A DNA stretch of 64,000 nucleotides from Phaeotremella fagi (lineage: Eukaryota; Basidiomycota; Tremellomycetes; Tremellales; Phaeotremellaceae). The notes under the pieces were generated by a model. That model was not told the DNA's origin and made no database searches. It saw only the letters and a list, made by a program, of their open reading frames with translations. The first letter of the stretch is position 1, and every line of letters starts with the position of its first letter. The stretch spans positions 1,178,001 to 1,242,000 of the forward strand of contig BCHU01000009.1 of the NCBI GenBank assembly GCA_001599715.1. Direction: 5' to 3'. Made by a program: the position numbers and the translations under genes. Shown one piece after another: positions 32,269 through 45,500 of the stretch.

Positions 32269-34821
32269 CTACGTCTTCCTCTCAATCTCCATTTCAGGAT
32301 CATAAACGAAATCCATAGGTTTCCTAGCAGGAGCGACCAATCTGGCCCATTCGAGATATAGTCTGAACACGTATGCAGTCATGTCCTCCTTCCTCCAATG
32401 GGTTCTTGACCATTCACGACCTGCAGCAGCGATCTCTTGGGCTAAGAGATCTTCACCACCTTTACCTTGGGTGTTTCCTCTGAACTATAGGTTTTTGAGT
32501 TAGTGTTTTGGGTCAAGGGATGAAATGGAGGGGACGTACGAAAGCTAATGTATCGTATAGATCGGAATAATCTATTTGGACTGGGATGTAGTGTACCCAA
32601 GGTTGAATTCTGTCTGTCCACCATTCGGCTACATTTACAATCAAGATGGTTACTTTTCGATGCATTTTGGATAAGAGATCATTCTTAGATACTCACGCAT
32701 GATGGTCGATTTGAAAATCAACGAACCGCTGGTTAAAAGTCTTTTGAATCTTGCTGACCAGGCGTTACCGTCGCTATTGTGTTTATTTTTAGCGTCTACA
32801 TATGAATGAATTACTTTGTATGTTGACTTACATGTCGATAATGTATTTATATCTTAGAGCTTGATCGTGCGTCATCGGTGGTAAAAACGTATATTCGTTC
32901 CATAGATCTTGACATGTTCCATCGGATTCATCGCATTCTGAGGTATTACGAGAGTCAGCGTGTTTTCATTGAGGAAATGAAGGAAATGACACCAACGAAT
33001 GGGATTCCCAGTGAACGCCATATCAGCGTAATAATCGTTAGCGTCTGACCATTGAATCTCCTCAGAGAATTCTTCAATGTTACCACCTCTCAACAATTTC
33101 GGGGGAGCCAATAAAGTCATCGAAGGTCCTTGAGGCATATTCGCCAATCTAATCAATCGAGCTCGATGCGATGCTCTCCAAGTTGTTTCACCAGAATAAA
33201 AAGCTCCAGTATTACTACCTCTCCATAACAGTTTATTCTCAATCCGTTCGTTCCAAGGTATATAATGTATACTTTCAAATTCAGTCCATTGTTCTGTTGG
33301 AACCCCTAACACGTCACCGTGAAGTGTGGTTTTTGATAGTGAAAAGATTGGAGTTAGGTTTTCGACCTTAGGTTTTTTACCTGATAGGACTCCGTGGATG
33401 TCTATGGATTCTGGGTTGGAACATAGATCCATCGTTTGTTTATGGTTTGAAATGAATCTTTTCTTGTTTAGAGAGGTTTCGGGAACTGACGTCGTTGGTG
33501 CAGTGAATCTTTTGTATCTTCTCATAGGTGAATTCGGTGAACAGGCTGAAGACCATCCATGAAGCGTCAAATCGATTTCATCATCTGCGTCGATGTCTAC
33601 AAAGTATATCAGTTAAACATGACTCTGCGGAGAACAGAAAAAGCAAACACCTACATTCACCCTCCTCTACGTGATCTAATAAATCTTGTCGATGTTCCCA
33701 ACCAAGTAAAGCTGTTGGCGTGTCATGAACTGAATAGACTACTGTGATATCATCAATCCATTGAGATACTGGTGTCAATAGCTCCGCTTGACCAGTTAAT
33801 CTGTCTATTGCACCTTGAATTTCTCCAAACGAAGAGGCAGTTTTAACAGATCCACGACGAACGTTCAATGTATAGGTATCCGGGTAGTAAGAAGCTCTGT
33901 TGATACGTCCTCTTATATCGCTTGGCGATAACGCTTGAAAAGGTTTTATGTCGTTTGAGATTTGATCGTACTCATCTGGCAAGGGTACGTTATGTCGACT
34001 ATAAATGTCAGCGACATTTGCTATTGCGCTACCAACGGGACTCACCAAACATATGCCCACCATTTGTCAAATCCCTTTGGGGGTTCAGCTCTGTATCTTC
34101 TCCTATACTCCTCAACAGCCTCCTTCAAAGTCTTACTTTGGCTTTGAATCTTCTCATCCCACTCCTCCCTCGCTTCTCGAATCAACTGATAAATCGGATG
34201 AATTCGACTTTCACTCTTAACTTTAAGATAACCGTTTTCGACTGGATGAGGATCTTCTGAATTGAACAAGGCTGAATTGGGGAGCGCAGCTCTGGTAATC
34301 ATTGATGAAGACGCTGAACGACGTGAATGAAGCGGTGCCAAGGTTTTAGGTTTGATTTTTCTTGTCGGTGTAGCGTTCCCTTTTTTCGTCGAGTTTGGTT
34401 TAGATGTTTCATTCTTGCTCGGTTGGAGATATGGTCGAATGATCAACACGTAGATGACTAATATTGACAACCCGTAGATAACCCATCTAACCCTGATTTT
34501 CGAAATTGACAAAAATCCATTCCTCTTCTTATATTTATCGTCATCGTCGTTGGATTGTTTAGTTGAACTTCTTCGTCTGGTTGCAGGACTGTCCTTGTTG
34601 ATACCATTGATACCCCATGTTGCGTTGATTTTAGCAGATTTGGTGGCAGCGGAAACACGATTTGGATCACGTTTATAAGAAAGTAATTGTGATTGATGTT
34701 GGGCGTCGGCTTTTGAGGTGGAACTTGTAGTTGTCTTGGTTGAATGATCCGTCGTTTGGGCTTGGGATCGTGACGATTCTGGATTCACGGATGCTCGTCG
34801 AGGCTGTGCTGTCGTTGACAT
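32269..34821 (-). CDS. GT90 glycosyltransferase, CAP10/capsule-associated family
   Basis: Type II Golgi membrane protein of family GT90, which includes Cryptococcus Cap10/Cxt1-like proteins and animal O-glucosyl/xylosyltransferases. Seven exons: 34046-34821, 33655-33998, 32997-33596, 32832-32937, 32697-32773, 32540-32628 and 32269-32484; 735 residues. A basic Ser/Thr-rich cytosolic tail of about 110 residues precedes one membrane anchor (WVIYGLSILVIYVLIIRPYL). The luminal part has GFDKWWAYVCRHNVPLPDEY, then the catalytic-domain blocks DMAFTG, YKYIIDIDGNAWSARFKRLL, SGSLIFKST, EWWTDRIQPWVHYIPVQIDY and DLYDTLAFFRGN. Donor and acceptor sugars cannot be assigned; xylose is plausible from characterised relatives. 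Its upstream neighbour on the same strand is a nucleotide-sugar transporter. Confidence 0.92.
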
Positions 34822-35634
34822 GACGACTGAGTGCTACACTCTAGAATTTGAATATTGATTTTTTGTATTTTTGGAAGAGGAAGGTAGACAACTGAATACA
34901 GGAAGAGTTTATTTGAGATCAACCTTTAACTGATGCCGTCACTTGTTATGAATTATTCCGATTGAAAAGAAAACAGCCGCCGTAAACGGTAATTCCTTGT
35001 AACCCAGGTATCAATATGGACAGGTGTATCAGTTCTAAAAGATATTGTTACTTTGTTGGTGACGCTTAGATTGAACGTATAGTATGATCTGAGAAGATAT
35101 CATCATCAGAGTTTACTTTAGCAGAATTTCACGGCCAGGGATAAGATTGAATTGGATTTGAGGAGATACACCTTTTTTTCATCCAAGTTACCTTAAGCTT
35201 CATTTAACTGAATGCAAGAGGATAAATTACACACCAGCCTGAGGAACATCCATTGGTCATTTAGTGATTAAACATCGCACATCGCACATCGCACATTGCA
35301 TTCGGACTTAGACTGGTACTTTGATCTCACGCACAGACCTCGCCACACGTCAACATTGGTAGGCTTTGGTGGGGGCTCGTTAAACGTCTGATCAAGAAGT
35401 ATCCGCAGCGTCTTCAGTGATCCCCAATGCATGGTAAAATGCCAAAAAATGTCATCATGAACTAGAACTATGATTGGTATGGAAGCCTATGATATGAAAA
35501 TGTCGAAAGAGATGAACGATAAGAAATCTATGGAAATATATTGATAGAAAGTCGAATGGATTTTGATTTGTCAAATTAACTTGCTTTTCAACTGACCAAA
35601 CCCAAATTCCAACCTTTCCATTTCTAAGGAGAAT
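34822..35634. other. Intergenic region upstream of the GT90 gene
   Basis: An 813-base gap on the 5' side of the GT90 gene and 3' side of the transporter. It has an ACATCGC tandem run at 35272-35299 and no supported exon. Confidence 0.45.
35272..35299. repeat. ACATCGC tandem repeat
   Basis: Three exact heptamers and one variant ending TTGC in intergenic DNA. Confidence 0.8.
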
Positions 35635-36981
35635 CTAAAGTTCCCTTTTCTCCGAACGAAGTGATCTTCCAAACTCGTCTTCGTCTGCACCACGTCCCTT
35701 TTCAACATCCGACGTGAGAGGTATGGATTCTTTACTATCCGATCTTGAAGCTGCTGCTTGTTTAGCTTCTTCATTTTTAACCCAGACGTAATGACATGAT
35801 CCAGCTATTATGACCAAGATAGATAGAGTTCGACGACTGAGCCATACGTTTAGTATTTCATTCCCTTATTTTGTAATTCGACTATGAATTGACTTACGTT
35901 GTGATAACATCGTGGAAAACCCAAACACTTATTCCAGTTTGGAGAACACCTCTGGCAGCTGAGGAAACCATATGTGAAACAGGTGAAGTTGCTTTAACAG
36001 ATAAAAGACCTGCGATACCGATGAGGAATCCGAATAAACCCTTTCCAGAAAATCAGTGACATGAGATAAGTAGGAAAAGGAAACAACGTACAGTGATGAA
36101 GGTGCCAGTCATGAATCTTTGGGTATCAGCTTCACCTGATGCAAGTTCCATGATACCCTTCACTTCTCCGGTGATAAGAATGATGGGTATCATTAATAAC
36201 GCAGAGAAGAGATTGCAGTAGTAAGATAGTTTCAATGCTGAACCGTCGATCAAGTTTAAGGATTTCTTGATTTGAATAGAATGGTAAGCTGTAACCAAAG
36301 AACTAGCTAAACCGAACATGACACCGATTCTTTTAAATATATCAGCTGAAGAACCAAAAAAAAAAAAACTTTTTCTCATATGTTTGACTCACAAAGTGAC
36401 ACCCTTTTCACCTTCACCAGCACCGAATCTAAGACCACTACAACCGATCAAAAATCCACAGGTTACAATGATAACACTGATGACAGCGTTACGTGATGGT
36501 GGGTTATCTTGCATGAGAGCGAAAAGGACTGTACAAGGTAAAACCAAACCACGAGCAACTTGATAGAAAGATGCGTCTACGTATTGAAGACATAAATTTG
36601 ATAACAAGATACTAGCCGTGTTGAGCGCTATGACTGGAGCTAATCTTTGAGCAGTTTGTAGATTCAATGAGCCGATGTCGATCAATTTAAGTCTTTTTAA
36701 GAGTTCCAAAAGGAATGCTGAAACTAGACATTGGATTGAAACGAAGGTTATCGGTATTGAGGTGTCGACTAGTACCCATTTATTGACTGTCACCATCTAC
36801 TGATTGTCAGCCACCCACTTTTCAAGGATTCATTACGATGAGATGGGTTGAACTCACAACAATGGCGGCTGTCATGTAAAAGGTAACGATACCAGCCTGA
36901 TGGAATAAAAATTTAGCTGATAGTGTATGGAAAATTATGCTGTAGATGGGGCTGACTTACCACTGCGAGCCTACTTGACAT
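35635..36981 (-). CDS. Nucleotide-sugar transporter, GDP-fucose transporter (SLC35C1) type
   Basis: Golgi antiporter bringing a GDP-sugar into the lumen for glycan synthesis. Six exons: 36961-36981, 36858-36896, 36393-36796, 36092-36329, 35898-36040 and 35635-35836; about 348 residues with roughly ten helices. Matches to the GDP-fucose transporter pattern: VTVNKWVLVDTSIPITFVSIQCLVSA (in pieces), LSNLCLQYVDASFYQVARGL, YHSIQIKKSLNLIDGSALKLSYYCN, GLFGFLIGIAGLLSVKATSP and VSHMVSSAARGVLQT. A hydrophilic acidic tail ends the protein. The exon 3/4 junction is the least certain: I used donor GTGAGT and an AAAAG acceptor because it gives GVTLIGVMFGLASSL. Substrate is inferred by overall pattern only. 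Confidence 0.85.
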
Positions 36982-38029
36982 TGTGTAGAATAAAGTGTTT
37001 ATGTATTGATGTTAATAATGGTTGAGACACGGATGGACAAGTAGTATGATTATATGAATCAGTGAAGTATATGAAGATAGTTTTTGGAACAATTAATCAG
37101 TATGAGCACTTGTAGATACGCGTGGTTCGAGACACGTCCAGGCGTATTAATTTGGGCTCCCTGAGCCTGAGTTGAGCCTGAGCCTCAGCCTGAGCCTTCT
37201 TACAACCAGGTTCAATGAACAAAGAGAGCGCATGGTGTGTAGTTGATCGTTGTTGGAATGCTTGTACTGCTTCATTGATGTCTGGTATCTATCTTCTAGA
37301 TAGACAGTACAGTAAGAATATACAGAAGACAGTTCTTCGTGAGGGTTTAAAAATGACCATCCATCGTCACCGATTTTTCTCTTCTTTTGTTCCGTCGTAC
37401 TTTCCAACTTGATGAAATCCAATGCCAACGAACTGACGAGGATACACCTTCGATTCACTCAGCTTATTCGTTTCAATGAGGTAAGAGGATCCACTCAAAT
37501 TCGACGAGTATTTTCTTCTTTTCCAGTCAACAGACACCAAGTGAAAGTGTGTTTTACTTCCATGCATCTTAAATTATGACAGTTTGCAACTACAGGCATA
37601 TGAACAAGAACCAGCACCTGTCCAGTTGCAATGCAAATACTGATGCAAGATAGAGATAAGAAACGACAAACCAAGTAAGTACTCCTAAGAGTTTTAAGGA
37701 CGCCACAATTTGCGATACAGTATCTATAATTTTGGTGAGGGAGGGAGGATATTGACATACAAATTATATCTTGGATATTACTTATTACAATTACATATCA
37801 TACAGTGCTTGGACGAGAGCTACATACTGGAGGAAGACGGCCAACAATAAGACCAGACAACCTCGTTCAGTGTAATATACCTGTAGTTGATAACGAGTAT
37901 ATCAAATCAATATCAATACCACACGTTTCTCGATCTGAAAGAGCACTGACATCGATCTACATCGACGGCGTCCATCACTTATTCAAATCAATTGAATTCA
38001 CCTATGAACTCAACCTTAATCTTGAACAT
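36982..38029. promoter_or_regulatory. Divergent promoter region, transporter / ZRG17
   Basis: One kilobase between diverging start codons, with a CTGAGC-rich direct repeat at about 37160-37198. A frame running into the ZRG17 start from 37805 lacks an ATG and is taken as 5' leader. Confidence 0.45.
37160..37198. repeat. GAGCCT/CTGAGC direct repeat
   Basis: Five imperfect hexamer copies in the intergenic region. Confidence 0.7.
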
Positions 38030-40986
38030 ATGACTACCCCACCACGACCGTCTTCACCAACTTCGGTATCATCGACTGATACGACACTGGACACACCGCA
38101 TTTACTTTCTACAGCAACTGCAAGAACTGGAATTCGACGTTCAACCACTGATACCATGTCAGATGATTCATCTCCTATCTCCAACGATCCCAGCATAGAT
38201 TCAAAGGAAAGTGAATTGACTTTTGATGAGGGTAGGATACCCAGTATATCGGTTCAACATCATTCACACGATCACATTCACATACACTCCCATTCACCTT
38301 CACCAGCTGGAAGACAATCTGGTACAAAAGCTAGAGCCCCTATCCCACCACCTATTCTTCTTCGTCGAGCTACTTCCAGAGAAGATAAAACTGTGACTTT
38401 GATATCAAGTCCATCTGGGGATCAACTTGAATCAAGTCCAATGGCTCGGACTAATTCTGCAGGTTTAAACATTTCTGGGTTATCTGATGTGCAAGGTTCA
38501 ATTGAGATGGAGGAAGAATCACAGGATGGATTGGCCGATCTATTACCTTCTCCAAATAGATCAAACTTCTCTCCACGTACCAATCTTCGTTCATCACAGG
38601 AAACACCACTCAGTCCAGCTTGGGTTGCGTTGGACACCGTCCCCACCTCTCCATCTGGGGTAAGGAGAGAGAGTTTAGAAGTTCCAGGTTCAAGCTCCAG
38701 TTTAAACGGTTTACTCGCTTCTCCAACTGCTACAAGATTTGAACCCACTCCACATCATGGTCTCCATTCACGAAATCTATCGTTGTTCTTTCCCAGACCT
38801 GGAATGGCTGTACCTGGTATTCCACAATCACCTTCGATACCTGAAACCCCAGGCGATTCTTTTATACCTGTACCAGGTAGGAAAACTTTTGAAGGTTCTG
38901 AAGAATGGACGTTTGGATCACAAGGGACAGCTGGAGGGGCACTTGGGGAGGGTTTAGATAGTATACCAAGAGGTAAAAGAAGAGGTCATCATGTACGTTA
39001 TCTCGTCAAATCGATTGGCTAATCGTTTTCTTAGCACAAACATTCACTGTCACATAATTTCTTCTCATTCCTTGATCCAACTCAAACGAATCCATCTCTA
39101 GCACCTCCGTCTCCTATCCCAAATCGAACTCTAACTCATTCACCATCAATTTCATCGGCTCTACCAACTCCAGTCCCAATTGCGAACCTTTCAAATGGAA
39201 CTTCAACCCTTCTACCATCTTCACCTACTCTTTCTCCTTTACCACCTTCAAAAGGAGGTATACCTCGTAAAAGACTTTTAACGAGTTTTGCAATCATGGA
39301 ACTCATGATTGGTTGTGGACTTTGGGTTGAGGGTCAAATGTCTGGTTGGAGATGTTTGGCAGGTGTTGGATATTTGGTGGTTTTCGATGCGATGGGTGTG
39401 GGAGTTGGTATTTTTGGTGGTTCAGATGGTTGGCGTAGTCATCGAAAACCTTATGGGTGAGTGGCTTTCTGTCCATGGAAGACACGTTTGCTTTTCAAGC
39501 TAATTCGTGCTATAGAATATCTCGATTGAATTCCCTTTTGTACTTTGCGCAATCGTTGTTTCTGGTCTTTGCAGCTGTTTATATAGCGAAAGAATCTATT
39601 GAACAAGTTTTACTGGGTTCCGGTGCTCACGAACACGGGGGTCATGAACATGGTGGAGGGGGAGGTCATTCCCACAAAAGTCTTGACGAAGTGAATGAAC
39701 GGTGAGCATTCAGATTGCCTGCCGACGATTCGATTGTCAAGATATGGACACTGATGTTCTTCCATAGACCATTCCCGCGTCTTCTCCTGTTACTTGCCAT
39801 GATCTCAAGTCTTTTCGCTGGAGGAGTTTTGGGTAATCATGAAAAACTTGTTGATGGTGAGTCGTCTTAACGGAACAAGTTGTTGATTCGAAATAGCCGT
39901 CGGAACTCTTTTCTTACCTTCGTCGTACCTCTCTCTACCGTTCGTTGGGACGTACACTCCGTCATTACGAAATCCTTTCACGATGACAATAACTGGAGCC
40001 AGTGCGCTCGTTTTCTTAGGCTCCTTCATCGTCCCTTCGTAAGTTAACTTTCTCGTCCAAACTCGAAACTTGTCTTACTTACATTTCATTCAGATCTTCA
40101 TTTCATTCACTAGATTCATCCATCTCATTACTGCTTACTTTGTTAACCAGTTGTCTCTCTTATCCCCCAACTGTCACTTTTGCCCATGTCCTTCTTCAAA
40201 CTGCTCCTTCCGCGTCTCAATTCCAAATGCGAGCTTTGAAGCGTTCAATCAAAGAGATTAAGAATGATAAAAGGGTTCTTGGAGTTGGTACAATGCGCTG
40301 CTGGATGGTATCAGCTGGACAGGTTGAACCTCAACTTCAGACCCCGTCGGTTCGATCAAGGGACGTTTCCATGAATCGACTAACGAGCGAATCGTATCAA
40401 TCCAAGTGGGACGATAACACGTCTGGAATAGGTTACACTTCAGCAACTGGAACGCCTCGTTCTCTGTCAAGAAGGAATTCTTTCAACGGACCTCCATCTC
40501 CCAGCTTAGTATCTGGTTTAAACGGAAATGATTATACGACTTCTGGATTTCCAACAACGTTCTCACCTTCTCCAGTAACTTCACCGATGCAAGAAACTTT
40601 CGGCGATAACATCCATCCATCTAATTATCCTTCAGTCAACTCGACTACTGAAAGGAATGTTAACAGTAACCAAAGGTTAATGAAACAGAGTTCACTGTCG
40701 TCCTTCCTGTCTTCCTCGAATCTAATGAACCATGTCGTCGAAGGTGAAAGCACACTAGTCGTTACTTTAATAGTTCATGTTCATCCAGATACATCTGATA
40801 GAGAGATATTAGAAATAACAAAATTAGCTTGGAATAAAGTTGATTCTGCTATTAACGGCAAGTCGAATCTTGGTGTCAAGAAGAAAGTGGGGGAAGGCGA
40901 GGTGAGTGTTGGAGTTAGAAGAGGGTGGGATGGGTTAGAGGAGATTTGACTTGTTTGTCTGTTTATCTTGTCAGAAATACCGGTAG
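38030..40986 (+). CDS. ZRG17: Zinc transporter of the cation diffusion facilitator family, ZRG17-like
   Basis: CDF-family protein; fungal Zrg17 pairs with Msc2 to bring zinc into the ER/secretory pathway. Seven exons: 38030-38992, 39035-39456, 39516-39701, 39768-39856, 39897-40038, 40094-40901 and 40975-40986; 873 residues. A long cytosolic N-terminus of about 320 residues is Ser/Pro/Thr-rich and has a His cluster (HHSHDHIHIHSHSPS). Membrane helices follow (MELMIGCGLWVEGQMSG, YLVVFDAMGVGVGIFGG, LYFAQSLFLVFAAVYIAKES) with a second His loop EHGGHEHGGGGGHSH. The C-terminal CDF domain shows VTFAHVLLQTAP, ALKRSIKEIKNDKRVLGVG and LVVTLIVHVHPD. The start is the only ATG in the leader frame. Without the last intron the protein would end 12 codons further at 40949 with a different tail. 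Confidence 0.85.
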
Positions 40987-42539
40987 AGTTGGTAGTTAAT
41001 TTCAATTTTGTAGCATAGATTGCATACAGTCAGCATGTCATCCACCCTGCCAGACAGTATACGTTAACCCAAACATCGATGATGCGTTATGATGCTGATG
41101 ATTTGAATTGTAACTTGAGATCGAAGCTTATCGAAACTTTCCATTCAAAATCATCGTGATTGATTCGAATGGACTCCCACATGATGGACCGGGTTTCAAA
41201 CCAAGAAAAAACAAGATTTCATACCAGTGAGATCAGTGACCTCATTTTGGAATTTAGCTTTAAAACATGTTTTCAGAGCCCTAACACATGGTCCATGCAT
41301 CTCAACAGACCATGCATTTGCTTAAATCGCTTCCGGAAAGTTGATACTGCGGTGGTTGAAGCCCATCTGCGCAATTGTGCATGATAGGTTACTTATGCAC
41401 AACGCTTTGAGCATTTTTTATCCTTAACTTGACTCTCCCTACTTTCCGTGTAGAAATAACTTTTCGTACGTGTTCATAAATAGAATCTTTGTTTTGCTCG
41501 ATCTCGAGATGGGAAAGATGGCTTTTTTTGTTGCTTTCCCGAAAGGCGGAAACGGGTTTAACTTGCGGCATACAATCATTGGTTGAGATGCATACACTCA
41601 TACACCACTTGTCAACATTTTGCTTGGTCTGTTAGCCAAGATACTTAACATCTTGGCATGCATGTTGATGAAATAAGGTCAGAGACAGAAAAAATTGGAA
41701 GGTTTGCGATCTACTTTACCTGATTCGGAAACAGTTCAAACTCTGACCGAGTGCAAGTACCGCTAAAAAGATGAAATGTTTTATAACGGTAACAGTTTGA
41801 CAAACACAGAATCAAACAAAAAGAAAGGGAAAAAACCTGAAGGGAGCTGAAGGGAAAAATGGACCTACAATTACGGAATGTTTACTCAGGAAACCGAATT
41901 GGCGTTAAATTCAATTCGTACCTCTGAAGTAGATAGGATATAGATCTACGACAGGGATAACAAGTTCGAAGTCTGGAATTTTAAGCGCAGCTCCAAGCAA
42001 CTAAGCATGTTATTATTCTTTCTTGGAATGCCCATCCTGTGGTCCCGGACGCAAACAAGCAGGTGAATGGGTCTAAGCAAGAGGGTAAGTGAAAAAAAAA
42101 AAATAACAACGTCTAAGGGTTTGTTTATCTCTCATTCTGCCTCCTGAAGCTTTACAGGAGGATGGTGCATAACAAGGCTTGTTTTCTGCTTACTGTACTC
42201 TGACCGCTTGAATAAACTTGTACTTTTTTCTCAAACAACATTTCTTCTTCTTTTTCCTTCTCTCATTCCATAATCTTTCTTTATTCTCTCTTCTGTCTCA
42301 GTCTCATTCCTCGTCTCAGTGGTGGAGTACTTCCGAACGAGATAATCCTAAATCTTAACTCTCAGTCCGATTCCCAGTCTCAAACTCTCCACTCAACCTC
42401 GATAATCGACTATCGACAATCGTCAGACGTTTTCACGTCGTTTTCATTCTTTATAAAATCACTTTGGTCGACTGACTAAAAGGTCAATTCGTTCGACTTA
42501 ACTCTCCATAAACTTAGAAATCAATTTCTTATATCAAAA
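40987..42539. other. Long gene-free region before the WSC-GH71 gene
   Basis: This 1.55 kb is the longest gap in the window. It includes a perfect 8-base inverted repeat (41635-41642 and 41650-41657, loop 7) and an ATGGTC...GACCAT inverted repeat near 41287-41315. The last 350 bases are pyrimidine-rich and look like promoter and long 5' leader. No exon with conserved motifs was found. Confidence 0.5.
41635..41657. repeat. Perfect inverted repeat GCCAAGAT/ATCTTGGC
   Basis: Eight-base arms with a seven-base loop (ACTTAAC) in gene-free DNA. It could form a hairpin or bind a dimeric regulator; no gene ends close enough to call a terminator. Confidence 0.7.
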
Positions 42540-45500
42540 ATGTGGACTTCACTTTCTTTATTGACGGTGTTGACGCTCGGACTGGTCTCAACTGAAGTCA
42601 CGGCTCGCGCTTCACATCAACCTAAATCCTTGAGTCCTCGTCATGCAAGAAAACTTCAATCTAGAGTAACACTTCCAACTGGATGGTCTTATGTCGGTTG
42701 TGTTCAAGACGGTAGTGCTCGTTTGTTACCTAGTTACTATTCAGCCAGTACCGTAGAAAGTTGTATCGCGACTTGTGTCTCAGGGGGTTATACTTATGCT
42801 GGTGTAGAGTGTAAGTTCCTTAATTTACTTCATGTTAGAAAGGGAAATTAATTAAAACGAAAATCTTAGATGGCAGTCAATGTTATGTAAGTTTTAAAAT
42901 TGGCCTTGATCGCCTTGTTTGAAAATCAATTATTGATGTTTTATATCAGTGTGGTAATGCACTCAACCCATCTTTAGGCCAATCACTTTCAGAATCATCC
43001 TGTAACATACAATGTTTCGGGAACTCAAACGAAGCTTGTGGTGGCAGTTATACTATGAATTGTGTGTACACTGTAAACCTAATACCGAACTGGAATAAGC
43101 TGATCAAATGTTTACTTAGTGTACCATTTATCTACTACACCTACATCCACTTGGACTAACTTGGGTTGTTTCTCCGATGGAAATACAAGAACCTTGAACG
43201 GTTTGTTCCAAACTTCTTCAAACTTGACACCTGCTCAATGTCAAGCCCTTTGCGCATCAAATGGATACAGTTACGCAGGTGTTGAATACAGTTTCCAGTG
43301 TTATTGCGGAAACACTCTTGATACTACCAAGTCTATCGCTTCCTCTTCCTGTACTTATCCCTGTCAAGGTGATAACTCCCAACAATGCGGTGGTAACTTT
43401 GCTATCAATGTTTACAAATCGACTACATCCGGATCTTCATCCTCGTCTTCTTCCTCCGCTAGTCCATCGGCTTCAGCTTCAGCTTGGACTTCACTAGGTT
43501 GTTACACCGATACCTCAAACGTTAGAACTCTTCAAGGTACCGAATCAGATCTCAGTGCTGCCACACCAGCTAAATGCCAAGCTTATTGTGCTGGCCTCGG
43601 TTACAAATATGCTGGTATCGAGTACGAACATCAAGTGAGTGGATTTGTTTCTCGAGAATCTTATACACTACGCTGACCCGAGAATCCTTTCAGTGTTACT
43701 GCGGAAACACCTTGTACAATACCTTAACCACCGATGCTGCATGTCAACGATATCTCTGTCCTGGTGATACGACTCAATACTGCGGTGGAGATTACTTGAT
43801 GCGAGTTTATCAATTGACGTCTTCAATCTCAAGTTCAAGTTCATCTTCATCATCTGCTTCAAGTAGTTCTTCAGCACCTTCGGCAGCAGCCACAACATTC
43901 CTTTCCTTGGGTTGTTACACGGACAGTTACCCCAGAACGTTGTCCGGTACAGAACAAGACTTTAGCAATTTGACTCCAACCATTTGTCAAAATTACTGTG
44001 CGGGCTTAGGTTATAAATACGCAGGAACTGAATACAGTGGACAAGTGAGTATTGTATCAAAACTCCAATTATGATGTAACTGACCGATGATCCTAGTGTT
44101 TCTGTGGTAACACTCTTTCTCAAAGTCTTGCAACGAGCTCTTCAACTTGTAACGCAATCTGTTACGGTGATCATTCATTAATGTGTGGTGGATTCAACGC
44201 TATCAGTGTTTACCAAATCGTCGTCAGTGGTGGATCCTCATCATCTTCGTCAACTCCAACGTCAAGTTCAAGCTCTTCGTCCTCATCGTCTTCGTCTTCA
44301 ACCTCGTCATCTGCCTCACCATCCGCCAGCGCTGGTTGGAGTAGCGTTGGATGTTACTATGACATTGGTGGATCAAGAGTTCTTCCTAATGAATATGACA
44401 ACAACGCTATGACTCCAACGTTATGTCAAAACTACTGTCAATCCAATGGTTACAAATACGCAGGTGTTGAGTACGGTACCCAATGTTTCTGTGGTAATTC
44501 AATGGCTTCGTCGTCAACCTCGACTTCATGTACGATGACATGTGGTGGTGATAGCTCAAAGATTTGTGGTGGTTTCAACGCTATCTCTGTGTTCAGTTAT
44601 GGTGGTGTTGTTTCCTCATCATCATCATCATCATCTTCGTCATCTGCCACTCCAACTTCATCATCATCCTCGTCATCATCTTCGTCATCAACCTCTACAT
44701 CTTCTACTGCAAGCAACGCACCATCTCCAGCTTTCTCCATCGCTGCTGTTACAGGTGTCGCCACTCCACCTTCATCAGGTAGTACCAAAGCTCTTTACGC
44801 TCATCACATCGTCGGTAACACATACAACTACCAACAGAGTACTTGGACTACCGAGATTGGTCTTGCCCAATCAGCAGGTATCGATGGTTTCGCTTTGAAT
44901 CTCGGTCAAGATGGTGTAACCGGTGGTCAACAAGCTACTAACATCGGTTGGGCTTATTCACAAGGTTCAAACGTTGGATTCAAAATGTTCATGTCGTTCG
45001 ATTTCACCAGTGTCGCATGTGCATCATCCGGTGACGCTCAAAACGTCGTGAACCTCATCAACGCGTATGCAGGAAGTAGCGCTCAAGTTTATTACAAAAA
45101 CAAAATTCTAGTCTCCTCCTTCGCTGGTGACGGTTGTACTTTCGGTCAAGGTAACCCATTGAACGGTTTCAATCTCGTTCGAAGTCTCCTCGCTCAAACC
45201 AATAACAGACAAATGTATTTCGTTCCAGCGATTTTCGGCACTGATCTATCGACTTGGACTCAATCTAATCAAGCTTGGTTTGATGGTGAATTGAACTGGA
45301 ACTCTGGTTGGCCAGCTGGCGCAGGTAATCTTGATACTTCAAGTGATACCCAATACCAGAATGCTTTAGGTGGTGTAAACGGTAAAGCATACATGCCAGC
45401 TGTTTCACCTGCTTTCTTCACTTATTACACATGTGCCAACGGTGGTTGGTGTAAAGATTTCATTTTCAGATCAGACAATTGGTTATTGGCAACTAGAATG

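Noticed and set aside
37147..37758. Minus-strand short frames between the nucleotide-sugar transporter and ZRG17
   Set aside because: Low-complexity translations from CTGAGC repeats and no splice-consistent gene model.
44597..44788. Antisense frame encoding an Asp/Glu-rich peptide in the WSC-GH71 gene
   Set aside because: Reverse reading of the Ser-codon (TCA/TCG/TCT) linker repeats.
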